64,000 nucleotides of DNA from Solanum dulcamara (GCF_947179165.1 NC_077245.1:15594740-15658739), one strand, 5' to 3'; numbered from the stretch's first letter, positions 11,658 to 24,895 are shown. Translations and numbers: made by a program. Notes: generated from the letters alone by a model not told the origin.

Positions 11658-12541
11658 AGCGAAATGATTTAATGAATTTTATATTAGTATGAATTTTTAT
11701 TTTATATTTTTTTTACTTAATTCTTTATTAATTGAACTTTTAAACTAAATAAAATTCAGCATTTTAAATCTCTTTAACTGTGCGTGAACTTCAAACACTT
11801 AATAAAAATAACACATTATTATTCACGTCAGATGTCAGATTTTAAATGACACATCACTTATTATTTATTTTTAAAAGAAAAATCATTTTTTCCCTCCTTT
11901 TTTCACTCCATTCCTCCATTCTTCTCTCTCTCTCTCTCCATTTTTTTCATTAGAAACACCACCACAATCTTCCATCCTCACCATTATCACTACTTCCCTA
12001 AATAACTAAAAATCACCAATCTTCCATCCTCACAAATTGAAAAGAGAAAGTGAAAAAAAGGGAAGGGTGGGGGAAGAACGTGGAGAAAGAGAAAGTGAAA
12101 ATTGGAGGAAGAAGTTCAAATTCTCAATAAATTATAATTTTGTTTCTAATTTGGGGAGAAAGAGAAAGTGAGGAAACAAAAAAGAGAAAGAAATTGGAGA
12201 GCAGTGGAGAAAGAGAAGGGTGGCGGGGGTGAGGGTGATGGTAGAAAGAGAAAAAGAAATGGGGAGGGTGGGGAAAAGAATAAAGGAGTGAAAATTTTTT
12301 ATTTTTTATTTTTTTAAAAAAATTATTTTTGGTTTAAAATTTTATGACGCATTTTTTTGTGCGTGAAATCGCGTATTTTTGCTAAGTCAATAATTAAATT
12401 GCGACATAGGATTAGTCAATGGTTAGAAGGATTTAAAATGTTGAGTTTTATTGAGTTTAAGAGTTTAGTTAGTAAAGAGTTAAGTAAAAGAGTCATAATA
12501 CAAATTTATACAAGTATAAGAGTTTATTAAACCAATTTGCC
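11658..12541. mobile_element. Foldback MITE, about 884 bp, in copy A
   Basis: The ends form an imperfect inverted repeat of well over 100 bp: the left end AGCGAAATGATTTAAT and the reverse complement of the right end GGCAAATTGGTTTAAT are related, and similarity runs on to ACATTTTAAATC-like sequence. Copy B lacks the element at the matching place. The flanks (AAAAAAAAT and AATAAAATA) could be a decayed 9-bp target duplication, as for Mutator-like elements, but A-richness makes that weak. The interior is purine-rich on the plus strand (about 12040-12290), with a (TC)n tract at 11925-11940. Confidence 0.7.
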
Positions 12542-13135
12542 AATAAAATAATCAAACTATGAAATTATTGTGTACTTTAGTTTAATAATTAAAAAAGGAA
12601 CCAAATAGATATAGTAATATAATATTTTTTATATACATTTACAATGTCATTTTTTTATTTGACAAATATTTTATGATACTATCATATTTTATTCATGTTA
12701 GATTTCATTTATTTGGTTAAAAGTCCACAATGATATACTTTTTTAAAAAAAAGTTTTAATACATTGTAATTTTTTTTGGTATTTTTTAAATTTCATGTCA
12801 AATCAAATTATATCATATAAATCGAAACAGAAAAAAATTATATTTTCCTTTAAATATTTGTCTAGACATACTTTTGATGTTTGCTTAAGATGAGATATTT
12901 AATAGACAAAATATATAAAGACCCTCCTAAAATTGATCCGAATTATTAATTTCATATTTGAATTATCTTAATTATCTAGTTATACTTGACTATTTCATAA
13001 TTGTTTTACCTTGCACGATCTCATTCAAATAGAATGGGATACAAGCATCTGCCACATGAATTTTTTGTCCACGTGACATTTTTTCCAAATAAAAATAAAT
13101 ACTTTAATTTATAAAATTTATTAATTTCTAGATTA

Positions 13136-13161
13136 TTTTTTTTTTTGGGGGGGGGGGGGGG
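13136..13161 (+). repeat. T11-G15 homopolymer pair
   Basis: Eleven T (13136-13146) followed directly by fifteen G (13147-13161), inside copy A. Copy B has no G run at the matching place. Long G runs are rare in this AT-rich DNA and are prone to length errors. Confidence 0.95.
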
Positions 13162-13825
13162 TCAAATTAGTAAGGAGACTTAGCTAGAACTTTAATTTAT
13201 TGGGAAAAAAAAATTATTTGGCTAAAAAATAATAAAATTTCACTCATTTTCTAATAAATTTACCAGGAAAAGAATACATTATTGAAACAGATCGTCATCA
13301 TATCTAAATAAAATATAATAAAAATAAATATCGTTATTTTGCGAGAGCTTACAAAGCATAAATTTATATTTTTTCTCAGCACAATATCTCACAAGTTATA
13401 TTGAAAAAGGAAACACAAGTTAAATCGCACTGCATAATTTCATTTCTACGAAACTTATGTCGAAAAAGGCAAAACAACTTTAATTAATAATTCCCTCTTC
13501 CATTTTCAGTTTTTCACGCCTACCCCTTTTTTAAAAATAAAAAAAATACGTGGACTAAATTAGGCATGCATGCCAAGCTAATCTAAAACCTAGCACATTC
13601 TTGAAAATTAGGAGTAATATAATTGTAGTAGTATAAAAGTTCTATTTTTTTTAATGCCAAGTTAGTCTAAGCAATTTAGGTGTTCTAATTAAAGTTTGGA
13701 ATTGAAGTGTACTTATTATTGTGATTGTTCTATAACTTTTTTTTTTTGTTAGAAGAGATTGAGGGAACATGGTCTGCCTTTTAGGTATATATTTAGATAT
13801 ATATAATTTATGTCATGATTCATAT

Positions 13826-14481
13826 TAGGGCTGTAAATGGCAAATCGATAAACCGCACCAAATCGACAAATCGAATCAAATCGGAAAAAAAACGACTAGT
13901 GGTTTGGTTTGACTTGGTTTGGTGTTTGAAAAAAAAAACGACCATTATAGGGTTGGTTTGGTTTTAACTAAAAAAAAGTCAAATCGAACCCAAACCGACC
14001 CGATTATAGATATACTATTTTTAAATTATGTTATATATAAAAATATTTATTAAAATGTAATTTATAAATGTTTTTAAAAAAATTTTCATAATTTTTGTTT
14101 TCTTTCTTACATTTATATTTGGACTTGAGAAACCCATCTAAATAATATACAAAAAAAGTCCATCTTATAAAGTTAAAACTTCAAACAGTGTTCTGCGTCC
14201 ATCTTATATGTTGATATTTTGTACTAGAACTCTTTTTAAGAAGCACTGCTCTATGCTTTTTATTAGATACTATGAAAAATCCGAAAACCCCAAAAAAAAC
14301 CGAGAAACCCGAAAAACCCGAAAAAACTCGAAAAATTCGAAAAAACCCGAAAAACTCGAGAAAAATTGATATTGAAAAATCCGACTTTTATTGGTTTGGT
14401 TTGGTTTATAGATTTAATAACCCGACACAAACGGTTTGATTTGTAAAAAATCTGAACCAACCCGGTCAATGTACACCCCTA
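13826..14481. mobile_element. hAT-type MITE, 656 bp
   Basis: Exact 8-bp target duplication ATTCATAT at 13818-13825 and 14482-14489, with terminal inverted repeats TAGGGCTGTA...TACACCCCTA (one mismatch). The 8-bp duplication and TA(G/A)GG ends are typical of hAT transposons. The interior has GGTTTGGTTTGG and AAACCCGAA runs and no transposase frame, so it is non-autonomous. Confidence 0.88.
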
Positions 14482-14810
14482 ATTCATATAGATACTTTCG
14501 TATTTCTTATTTGAACTCATAATATGTAGCAATATATTTTAGCTACACCTTCATAACTTCAAATACTCCAACCACCTATTAATCTTGCAAACTTAATTAA
14601 TGTGTTGGGAGTGAAGTACTTACTAGACATAAAGAACGGACGATGTTAATTGGCATACCGCATAAGGTCCTTAGTCTAATTTTGATAAAATTCTAACCTT
14701 GCAATTTATAATAAGAGGCACCAACTCTATTGTTAATTACCATCTAATTGTCAAAGCTATTCTAATCTTTTTTTTAATTATTATTATTATTAAAGAAGAG
14801 GTAGTTGTTG

Positions 14811-15026
14811 TTTGCAACAAATTTTAAAGTGATGAAAATAAAATTTCAATCACAAAAGAAAATATGAAGAAACAAGAATATTTTATTGATAAATTATGTG
14901 GGTACACAATTTAATTTGTTTGCAACAAATTTTAAAGTGATTGAAAATAACTAATGATCACAAATAAAATATGAAGAAACATAGTTTTATTAATAAAACG
15001 ATTTGGATACAAATTTTTTTATCCCT
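14811..15026 (+). repeat. 108-bp tandem duplication
   Basis: TTTGCAACAAATTTTAAAGTG recurs at 14811 and 14919; the two 108-bp units are diverged by several substitutions and indels. No gene seen from 14490 to 15593. Confidence 0.75.
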
Positions 15027-15149
15027 TGATTCTTTTCTCCATGATCGTTAATAATGTATTTCTCAAATTAGGATGATTTGGATCTCCATGAAAGGATTTT
15101 GTGGATCTTTTTTAAAATATTTGATTGTCAGGAAGAGTTTGACCACATC

Positions 15150-15375
15150 TTGATACGATCTTTATGAATATCCCCAGAATTTATGGGATATTCGAGATTT
15201 TGATCTTTACGAATACCCAAGAGTTTATGGAATATTCGTGATCACTTTTTTGAGAAAAACAATATTTAATGTCTTTATGATCTTTTTGAGAATACGCAAG
15301 AATTTATGAGATATTTGAGATTTTGATCTTTATGAATATTTAAGAGTGTATGGAATATTCAAGATATCACTTTAA
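15150..15375 (+). repeat. Degenerate tandem repeat, unit about 45 bp
   Basis: Four or five variants of a unit containing TGATCTTTATGAATA... and TTTATGGAATATTCG follow one another. This may be a fragment of an LTR, but no termini were found. Confidence 0.6.
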
Positions 15376-18300
15376 AAAAATATAATACCCTTTATTTAAG
15401 CATAACTAAAATTTAAAATAAAATAATTTACAAAAAGATCATAATTGAAATAGAACTCATCCGATAGAGTCCTGCCAAATTTCGATGTGCTACGTTCTCT
15501 TGCTACAAATTTTAGGAAAAGTAAAGATTTTATTGTGTATACTTGCCAGTAAATGAAATTAGGTGCCAAAACATGATAATTTAGAAGGGAAATATAGCCA
15601 GTTCCTTGGAAGAAGATAAGAAGCCATTTTACTTTTACTTTTTGGATATGTCTCGAGTCATATAGGTAGAGAGATAAGAGTGACACGTAAAATGTTTTTT
15701 TTAAGCATTCATACCTTTGTCCCTATTGTTTTTTTTTTAATTTTTCATTCGATTCATATTTATATTGAAACTTAATTATTTCGAATTCATATCATGTAGA
15801 ATTTATTTGAGTAAAAATACTTTTTATCAAATAACTTTTTATAATCAAAACCTCTAATTATAAAAGAAACAACACTATCAACAGATGCACAGAACGAACC
15901 ACATTCTTTGGTGGTACTTTGTCCATATTCACGTACTTGAAGATTTATTTTAATTATTTTTCTTTAAAAAATCAAACTATGCAATTAATGTGTAGATTAG
16001 TTTGACAATAAGTAGAAGAAAAAAAACTAAATTGATATAGTAATATATTTTTTTCTATACATTTACAATATCATGTAGTGTTTTCCTTTAAATATTTGCC
16101 TAAACATACTTGTAATCCTTAAAGTGTGATATTTAATAGGAAAAATAATTAAGACCTTTCTAAATTTAGTATGAATTATTAATTGCATATTTAAATTATT
16201 TGTCTTAACTATCCTTTTATATTTGACTACTTGATAATTTTTTTACCCCTGCATGATCTGTATTCAAATGCAGTGGGATATACTCATCTTCCACATGAAT
16301 ATTTTGTCCAAGTGATATTTTTTAAATAAAAATATATTTTATATTTATAAAATTCATTAATCGTAAGATTTTTTCGGGTTAAATTATTAAAAAACTTTGC
16401 TAAAACTTTACTTTTTAGGGAAAACCAAAACTTATTTGGCTAAATATAATAAAAATTTCAGTCAATTTACCCAGGGAAAAAAAAGAAATACACGGTTGAA
16501 ACAAATACTCATTACATCTAAACAAGATATAATAATTATTATACAGTAGGAACTTCATTATTTTGCTAAAAATTTTATTTCGTGAGGCATAAGTTTATAT
16601 TTTCGCAGCATAATATTTAATAAGTTATGTCGTAAAAGGCATAACAATTTATGTTGTATTTGTTCTGTTGGAAAAAGACAATTTAAAATTAATTTCAACT
16701 TTTTAGAGAAAAAAAATAATTTTAGAAAAGAGAGTCGCCACTTAATTTTTTAAAGAAATTAAGAAAACTTAATTTAAAAGACCTTAACAGATTTAAGTCT
16801 TAAAAATTAGAGGAAATGGGTAAGGGTTCAAATTTCCACTTTGAGAAGGTGTTAGCACTCAAAATGGCCGCTAACATGCGGTTATCCGATGATTTAAAAA
16901 TTATTTGACTAACTTTTGGAAAATTACTTGTAAGTAGTAAATATAAATATATTTATTTGAGCAATAAATCAACTTGAAATACTTGAGATAATTTATCTAG
17001 AAAATATACTCTATTAAATGACTAAATAATTGAATTTTAAATATGTTTAAAGAGAAGTAATAGATCCAATGTATTTTAACTAAATTAAAGGCAATTAATA
17101 CTTTGATTAAATAAGGAAAATCACTTGAACTATTTAGGGAAAAATCAATTTAGAGAAAGACATTTTAAACTCAATTGATTTGAAAGAACATCGATTTAAA
17201 AATCTTTAACATAATTTGGAAGAAAATTATATTTGTTGAAATGTTTAAGTAAAATAAAACACTTAAATAAAATTATTTTTAAAGAATAAATTAACAGAAA
17301 AAATGGCTTCTCTTTTAGGGGAGTTCAATTAAGTTAAACCAAACTAAATCAACTTCTACGCAAGTATAAATAAACGTAAATAACTAAATAAATTATTACA
17401 ACCCGAATTAAAGATAATTGAATAAAGTATGAAAATTTGGCTCAACACTTAATTTTTGTACGCCCGGACTAAGCTATTGGCCCCCTGCGTTTTGGGTCTT
17501 AGGCTCAATTCTACTGTATATCACGGATGTATATACACTGTATATCAATGTATACAACACTATTTTCATATATATATCAAACTATATATACACTGTATAT
17601 AGCTTACTTTCATCTCCATCAACCTGTAAATCAACATCCCTTTCCATTTTTTTAAGAGGATGACTCGAAAAAGGGTATTTGGGCCTCCGTGGCTCAATGT
17701 CGAAATGCAAATAATGGAGAAAGTCCATATTGAACTCGGACGATGGTTCATACAATAAACAAAAAGGATAACATTAGTAAATGAATAGAGAGAAAGCAAT
17801 TGATATATGATTTGTATTAATTGAATAAAGGATACTTAAACATCTCATTCTAAGTACAATCATTAGGATATAAAGAAAACCAATATAAAACTTGCATCTA
17901 AGAACGAGATACCTCATTAATTCTAATTAATCATGTATTGTACTAAGAGATCAATTCATGCATAACATTTAATAATACAAATATGAGCTACTGTATATTA
18001 ACAAACAAACACATAAACTTTACGGTAAAGGAATAGAGACAACACAACTCATGATCAAATTACCACTAAATTCAACTTGGTATGGTGAGTACTCGAGGCA
18101 TAAGAATGAAATATCAAAACACACATATGTATATATGTATAACACTTAAAAGGATCACATATGACATAATAAAATAACATAGTGACTAACAACATGCATA
18201 TATCTAGAAAAAAAAAAGGAACATAGAAATATATTCGAGTAAATAAAGGACATGGAATTAACATATACATTATACTAACTCAAATATCAAAGCAAAATTT

Positions 18301-19822
18301 AAATCAATTAAGCCATGAAAATTCTAATTAATAAGTAACTTAAGCATATATTTGTTATCTAAATGATGATAAAAGAAGAAATTGAAGACGTAAAAATCTA
18401 TATCGTCAAAGAAAACTACTTGAAAAAAATAATGAATGAAACTATGAGTTTTCACATATTTGATAAACAATATCACTAAACTTTAAGCAGGACAAAAAAA
18501 TTATATTATTAATCTAATTAATCCTAACACATGCTTACAAAAAAATAAGATTACAAATCGACTACATAAAAGACATAAAATAATTATTCATTAAATAAAA
18601 TAAAGTCGAGAATAGATTTTTATCTATTTTCGGGCAACGACTGAGACGACGAATTTGAGGGAAATGAACTCCTTGAACCCACCAAGAAATGAGCAAAAGA
18701 ACTAAAAAAATGGAATCGAAAATCCGAGACTAAATTTTTTTGTGATTTTTTTTGTCTAATTTTTTTTTTAGTATTATGTTCTTGCTTTCCTCTTTTTTTT
18801 TTATTCTTCTTTCATGTTTTTGAATGTCAATTTATTCTCCTTTTTTTTTGATATATGTTGTTCTTCCTCTTTTTATAAAGAAGATGAAGAGATTTTTTAA
18901 AAAACAGTGAGGTTGGTGGGAATAATAATGAGGTTTTTAAATAATGATGGATTTGGTGGGGGGAAAGGGAAAAGGACAAGGATGGGAGTAAGAGAATAAT
19001 GATGTTTGGGAATTTAAAAAAATAAAGGTTTAGGTGGGATTGGAAGGTGGAAAAGGAAAAAGAAGAAAGAGGTGGGGTTAATATTATATAAGTATAATAT
19101 ATATATATTGTAGTGAGTTAGTGTTGGACCAACATTATTATAAGAATTGGGCTTTAGGTATGTACATGCTAGTATTGTCACGACCCAACCCCGTAGGCCG
19201 TGACGGGCGCCCGAACTGGACACTCGCGTATACCCCTGCTAACGATAAGTAAACATGTCTTCTATTTGAGTCATAGCGTACCAACTGGCAAGACAATATA
19301 TAAGCCGACAAGGCTATCGTAACATATAGGCACAACCTTACATGCATACATATACAACTCACATACATGTCTACAGACCTCTAAGAGTAAGAACAGTAAC
19401 ATAAGGCGAGACAGGGCCCCCACCGTACCCGTAATCAAATAAATATATACATAGAAGGTTTAGTACCAAAACTCGGCTCCGATTCAATGGAGCTTTTTAT
19501 AAATTTACTGAGTGGAATCCTAAGCTGGCGAATCCCCAAAGCGCGCGCCTGTACCTGCGGGCATGAAATGCAGCCCCCCCGAAAAGAGGGGGTCAGTACG
19601 ACATATGTACTGAGTATGTAAAGTATAAAACATCAAAAGGAGGGCACAACTAACATAGGGATGCAGGGGAAAGTATAACATTCAACAAACCACTGTACCT
19701 GCATCTCATAAAATAAAGTCATACATACTATCATCACCTACTATACCCGGCCTGTTCGGGGACCCGGTGTAACAACCACATCACTCTGTTATCATAAGCA
19801 TCTATGTGCTATTAGTGCTATC

Positions 19823-20078
19823 TCATATAATAATGCCGAGGAACGTACGGCCCGATCCATTTATCATATAGTAATGCCGAGGAACGTTCTGCCTGATCCA
19901 TTTATCATATAGTAATGTCGAGGAACGTTCGACTCGATCTATATATCATATAGTAATGCCGAGGAACGTTCGACCCGATCCATATATCATATAATAATAC
20001 CGAGGAGCGTTCGGCCCGATCCATTTATCATTAGTAATGCCAAGGAACGTTCGGCCCGATCCATATATCATATAGTAA
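19823..20078 (+). repeat. Minisatellite, about 42-bp unit, six copies
   Basis: The unit has the form ATAGTAATGCCGAGGAACGT followed by TCGGCCCGATCCATTTATCAT. Six diverged copies are in tandem; a single displaced relative (GTGGAACGTACGACCCGATCC) lies near 20770. It lies within the nested solo LTR. A frame on the minus strand at 19946-20152 is only the repeat read as codons. Confidence 0.88.
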
Positions 20079-21944
20079 TTATAGTCGGTCCGGGACTCGA
20101 TGAAAGATGTATCACAGTATACACGAGTGGAGTAGTGAGTAACCCTATGCAATTTAAACCATCATTGGAGACTTGTTGAACTAATCAAAATGAATTATCA
20201 CTCAAAAATTAAGACAATAGCCATAACAAGTACCTTTGGAGTGTCCTTATGGTCTGCATTAAAGTAGCCCTTTTGGAGTCATCTACTCGTATCAAGGCGT
20301 AATAAAATATCTTTTGGAAGTCAAGAAAATGACAATCTTAGTGGCCTTGAGAATGGGGCTTCCTTGGGATCACCCATACTTCATTTATTTGTTTCATAAA
20401 GTTCATATCAAAAAAAGATTAACTTTACCTACTTACTACTTTCCAAGGTATAGAAAAAACCTTGAGAGGCCATAGTTCAATTATTAGAAGGGTTCTAGCT
20501 TAAAGGAGTGAATAAGAGTCATGCTTTATACCACAACCTAAATTATACCAACTTAGGATGGTTGGACACTTTCAAATGAATCGAGGCAAAAGGACATAAG
20601 TTTTAGGAAATTAAAAACGTTAGCCATCTTAGTGTACTTAAGAATAAGAGCTTCTTGTGGACTTTGCACATTCTTCGTCCGTGGCTTTCTATGGGCCATG
20701 CCAAAAGAAGAAAGAGAATAAGTTTTACATACCCTCTACTTTCCCTCATAAAATTATTATATACATATGTGCCGTGGAACGTACGACCCGATCCTTAAAT
20801 AGTAACATATATCATACTTGGCCCATCAAGGAACTCGGTACCATAAACATTTTATCATAACATCATAACTTACGTCAAGGGCATATCAAGAGAGAAGAAG
20901 GGCAGCTTTACTTACTTATGCCAAAAACATGCCAAGAGAAAGAAGGAAGTTTCACATACTTTTTCGGGATTAATTGAAATCCGGCTTGCCTTGATACCTC
21001 CTTAACCTATTGACATGAAAGTAATACTAATATTAATAGTCTTTCACTTTCCAATAGCCCACTGTACAACCAAGTACTAATAGGAGTCATTTCCTTATCC
21101 ATTACCCCCGACTAGTTTGTTACTAGTTCCGATGCTACCGAAAATCGAACAACATTTCCCCTATAACTTCAACATCCCCGAGATTTCAACTCGGCCACAA
21201 TATCAACAACCATACCAACAACAACAAATAACAACATATTTACAATTAAATCACTTCAACCTTACACAATACAAGTTCCAAACAACTAGTTTCAAACTAC
21301 GATACCAAAAATAGAGTTTCTAGTTTCCATTTTGCAAAATCTTTAACCGTACGAAGCGGGGGTCGTGTGGCTGCAACCAGCAGCTCCCCCACCTCCTTTA
21401 GAACACTTTTAGGCCCTGCAACACACCACCACACGACCATCAGCAGCCCTCACACGCACAACGCCTCATTTCGACTACAATTTAACTACGACGACTTCAA
21501 TTTAGATTGTTTCTTTCGCTGAGCATTTCTACGACGTTCTTACACTTCCAGCAGCATAAAGGATGTGTAATACACCCTATAACAACACCATAAACTTCAA
21601 ATTTAAATAAAAGACCTTACCTTTCCCGAAATTGGCCAAAACTCGCCAAAGCCTGCCTCGAAAACTCTTCTAACGCGATTAAAACGTCATGGCTGCTTGC
21701 TATCCGTTTGGTGCTGCTCCAAGCCATGATTTTATACTATTAATACCTCCATATCATCGTGGTATACTCTAGATAATTAATTCATGGAATGAAATCGGAG
21801 AACTCACCTTTTTTTCTCCCAAATCCGAGTTCTCTTCTTCTCTCTAGCTAGAGTTTTCTCTCCTTCCTTTTCTCTAGAATTTTCTTGTAGTTTCTTTTTG
21901 ATAAAGAGAACTTAATGGATAAAGATGACTTAAAAGTCATCAAC

Positions 21945-21969
21945 ATATATATATATATATATATATATA
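21945..21969. repeat. (AT)n microsatellite
   Basis: About twelve AT units inside the nested solo LTR. Confidence 0.95.
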
Positions 21970-23159
21970 GGCTACCTAATTAATGGGCTAACTTTCCAAG
22001 ATTTGAGCCTTTTCTTTTGTTGGACCTCAATATTACTATTATTATTATGGTTTTGAGCCCAACAAAACCATAAATTTTATTAGTAATTCACAAACTAGTT
22101 TCCAAAATTCCCAATTTTGCCCTCGGCCTTCCTCCGTATTTTCACACCAATTTTTCCATGAACATCACACCGGTACTAATTAAAATGAATAAACTAATTC
22201 ACAACCTCATTCCTTGCAAGCCAAAAATAATTTTTTCTCTTTCCGAATGCCCAAAAGTGCGGGATATAACAAGTATGTTGTAATAGTGTAGGTTGTTATT
22301 GTTATTGAGTTTGTAGATAGTGGGATGACAACATTGGGTTGGATAACTTTGGGGCCGAATTTGGGTTAAAAATGACTTGAAATTTGGTTAAGGGCGAAGT
22401 GAAAAAATGATTGGACTTGTAAGAAAAATGACCACACGAAAATTGCTAACTTAGCCAATTAAGCTTAACAAAATAGCCGAACTGATTTAATTGTGAATTC
22501 AACTAAAAATTAGATAAGACGAATCGACAATAATTAATTAACTAACTTCTTTATTCTAACAGAATTAATTAATTAACTTAGTTATAAACTAATTAATTCA
22601 AAAATATAAGCTACTAATTTACGAAACAATAAAATTAATTTTTTTATATCATTTTTTGAATATTTATAGAAACTAATAATTATATAGAACTATATATATA
22701 TCATTAAAATAATAAGAATGATAAAAATTTCTTTAAAAATACACTTGAAAATATTTTGGTATTTTATAAAAACAATTACTTTAGATTGTTTAAAATTGAA
22801 GAAACTCAATAACTAATATATGTTTGTAGAGGGTCAAAATTGGGTGTCAACAGTATTGTGTAACTTCATTCCTACAAAACTTATGCTGAGCTAGAAAAAA
22901 ATTCAATTTTAGAACCGGCCAAGAATAAATTGCTTAGGTAAAAAAATAACATGTCGATTAAACGGAAAATCTTAGTAGCTCGGTTGATTATATAAACTTT
23001 CACCTTATTGATGAATGTTCAACTCTCCACCTTATAATTTATTCATTTCCCCTCTCCCTTCCTCCATTTTTTTTAAAGAAAAACAAAACATGTTAGGCTA
23101 AATTAGGCATGCCAAGCTAATCTAAAACCTAGCCCATTGTTAGGAGTAATATAAGTGAA

Positions 23160-24895
23160 GGGAAATTTTCATAAACAAACTTTAAGCCTTAAATAGGACC
23201 CCTTAGATATATTTTTACTATTTGCAAAATACAATTATACTTTTATTTGCTATAAAATAAATTTGTCTAGTTTTTCACATGATGTATACAATAAAAATGA
23301 AATACAAACGAACTGATTATAATAAATTACGGAAGATGTGTTCTCATATTTGATAATTGCTTAAATTACTCCCTCATTTTTCCTGTTACATATAAGACTC
23401 TTAATTTAGTTCATCATCTCTCATTTTTCATGAAATTCAAAAAATCCATCAATTCCCTTTGTTGTTTATAATCTAAAAAATTCAAAATAATTGAGAGATT
23501 TGACAAGCAAAGTTGTAACAGTTCATCATCATTCTTTCTGCATATTTTACAAACGAGGCTCGATCAGAGAAATAATTAAAAATACACAATCTGCAAATCA
23601 CAAATATTTTTCAAGCCAAAATTATTCAAGTAATGACTCAAAATATCGCCGAATTAACGAATTTGTATTCCAATACATAGTTAAATTTGTGTTATACATT
23701 ATTTAATAGTTTGGCTACAAATAAGTTGTGAACACAAATTGAAAGATTTCTATATTGAACGTTAAGAACACAATTTTGCTTCGAATACAATTTTAGTATA
23801 TGATTCCAATTGTATACTGAATGTTTTTTAATTGGGATTCCTTATTAATTTGTATGTTGAATGATTAAAATTCAAAACTGTCCATTATATAAATTTGAAT
23901 TTTGATACAATTTTAATGATTTGGTGGGCGTATTGAATATTTGTTATACAAATAGGTTTGGAATACAGAATAAAAGTGGAATACAGAAAGTGAATTTAGC
24001 ATACATTTAGGTCGGAAATAAAAAAATAGTTATAATACAAATAAGTTTAGAATACAAATTAGTTTGTAATTCAAATAGGATTGGAATACAAAGTGGTCTG
24101 AAATACAAAAAGACGTATTTAGAACAAAAAAAATGTAGTGATATTCCAAATTAGCTTAGAATACAAGTTTAGGATACAAATTAGTTTGTAATGCAAATAA
24201 GTTTGTAATACAAATAAGTTTTACAAAATTAGTCTGAAATACAAATAAGTTAGGAATAAAAAATTTTGGAGTACAAAAAGTGTATTTAGAATACAAATAA
24301 GATAGGAATACAAAAGTGTAGTGATAATACAAAATAAGTTTAGAATAAAAATTAGTTTGTAATACAAAAAAGTTTAGAATACAGATTAGGTTGTAATACA
24401 ACATGACTTTATAATACAATTAAGTTTGGAATATAAATAATTATAGTATAACATCGAATAATAATATATTTAATTTGATGGAGAATGAGAACAAAATACA
24501 AAATCAATCCTAAATAATGGCGAAATTGTTTCAAACACAAGATACTCGATATAAATTGAATGAATAAATTGGAAAAGAAAGACACATAAAAGATCCAAAA
24601 AAAATACAAAACAATACTAAAAATGGCGATAAAATCTCAAAAAATACATCAATCAAAAGTTACCTGCTTCAATGGAATTCTGATTGAAAATCATACAAAG
24701 GAATATAAAGAGATGCGGGAGTAAATAAGGAGAGAGAGTGGGGTTGAGGGAAGTGAAAATAGGATGTATTTTAGGAAGATAATTAAAAGCATATATTTTG
24801 CTATAAAAACAATAGTGATTTTTTTACAATATTTTTAAACTATAACTATTATCCATAAATATATTAATAATTTTGCCTAATTCCATAATTTTCCC
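23160..24895. mobile_element. Candidate non-autonomous DNA element, 1.7 kb, in copy B
   Basis: Absent from copy A, where GGAGTAATATA runs straight on. The ends match only briefly (GGGAAATTTTC against the reverse-complemented right end GGGAAAATTATG), and the flanks (ATAAGTGAA and AGAATGAAA) are at best a decayed 9-bp duplication. The interior is AT-rich with a TACAAA array at 23940-24430. It may be Mutator-like, but the evidence for its class is weak; the insertion itself is better supported. Confidence 0.45.
23940..24430 (+). repeat. Degenerate array built on AATACAAATAAGTTTGG
   Basis: A 16-20 bp motif of the type TTTGGAATACAAATAAG is repeated more than twenty times with variants. Minus-strand frames here (for example 24156-24419) are rich in Phe, Tyr and Leu only because of the repeat and are not genes. 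Confidence 0.8.

Larger units (their letters stand above)
11478..13713 (+). repeat. Segmental duplication, copy A
   Basis: This segment matches 15594-25042 in the same order and orientation once insertions are removed. Shared landmarks include AAGCCATTTTA...TACTTTTTGGATATG at the start, CCACATGAAT.TTTTGTCCA in the middle, and GGCATGCCAAGCTAATCTAA near the end. The core without the MITE is about 1.35 kb. Identity looks about 75-80% by eye with many small indels. No gene is visible in it. Confidence 0.85.
19176..22271 (-). mobile_element. 3.1-kb solo LTR nested inside the Ogre-type LTR
   Basis: Begins TGTCACGACCCAACCCC and ends GGGATATAACA on the plus strand, flanked by the exact duplication AGTAT at 19171-19175 and 22272-22276. 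Minus orientation is inferred because the TGTTATATCCCG end should be 5' and GGGTTGGGTCGTGACA the 3' end, as in the plus-oriented relative ending at 62697. It shares with that block the reverse complement of TACTCAGTA...TACTGACCCCCTC and of GCTGCATTTCATGCCC. No internal coding region is present. Confidence 0.88.
16661..22852 (-). mobile_element. Ogre/Tat-type solo LTR, 3.1 kb net, itself interrupted
   Basis: The insert has TG...CA ends and an exact 5-bp duplication GTATT at 16656-16660 and 22853-22857. On the minus strand it starts TGTTGACACCCAATTTTGAC and near its end contains the reverse complement of GAGTCGCCACTTAATTTT; both are hallmarks of Ogre-type (Ty3/Gypsy, Tat lineage) LTRs. Removing the nested solo LTR and its duplication leaves 3,091 bp, with no gag-pol and no second LTR, so it is a solo LTR. 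Copy A of the flanking duplication shows the uninterrupted site. Confidence 0.85.

Noticed and set aside
19823..20078. CRISPR-like array
   Set aside because: This is a plant nuclear LTR; the units are contiguous minisatellite copies without unique spacers.
19946..20152. 68-codon minus-strand frame
   Set aside because: It is the 42-bp minisatellite read as codons; the same phrase recurs within the frame.
24156..24419. Hydrophobic 87-codon frame resembling a membrane protein
   Set aside because: It is the TACAAA-type array translated on the minus strand.
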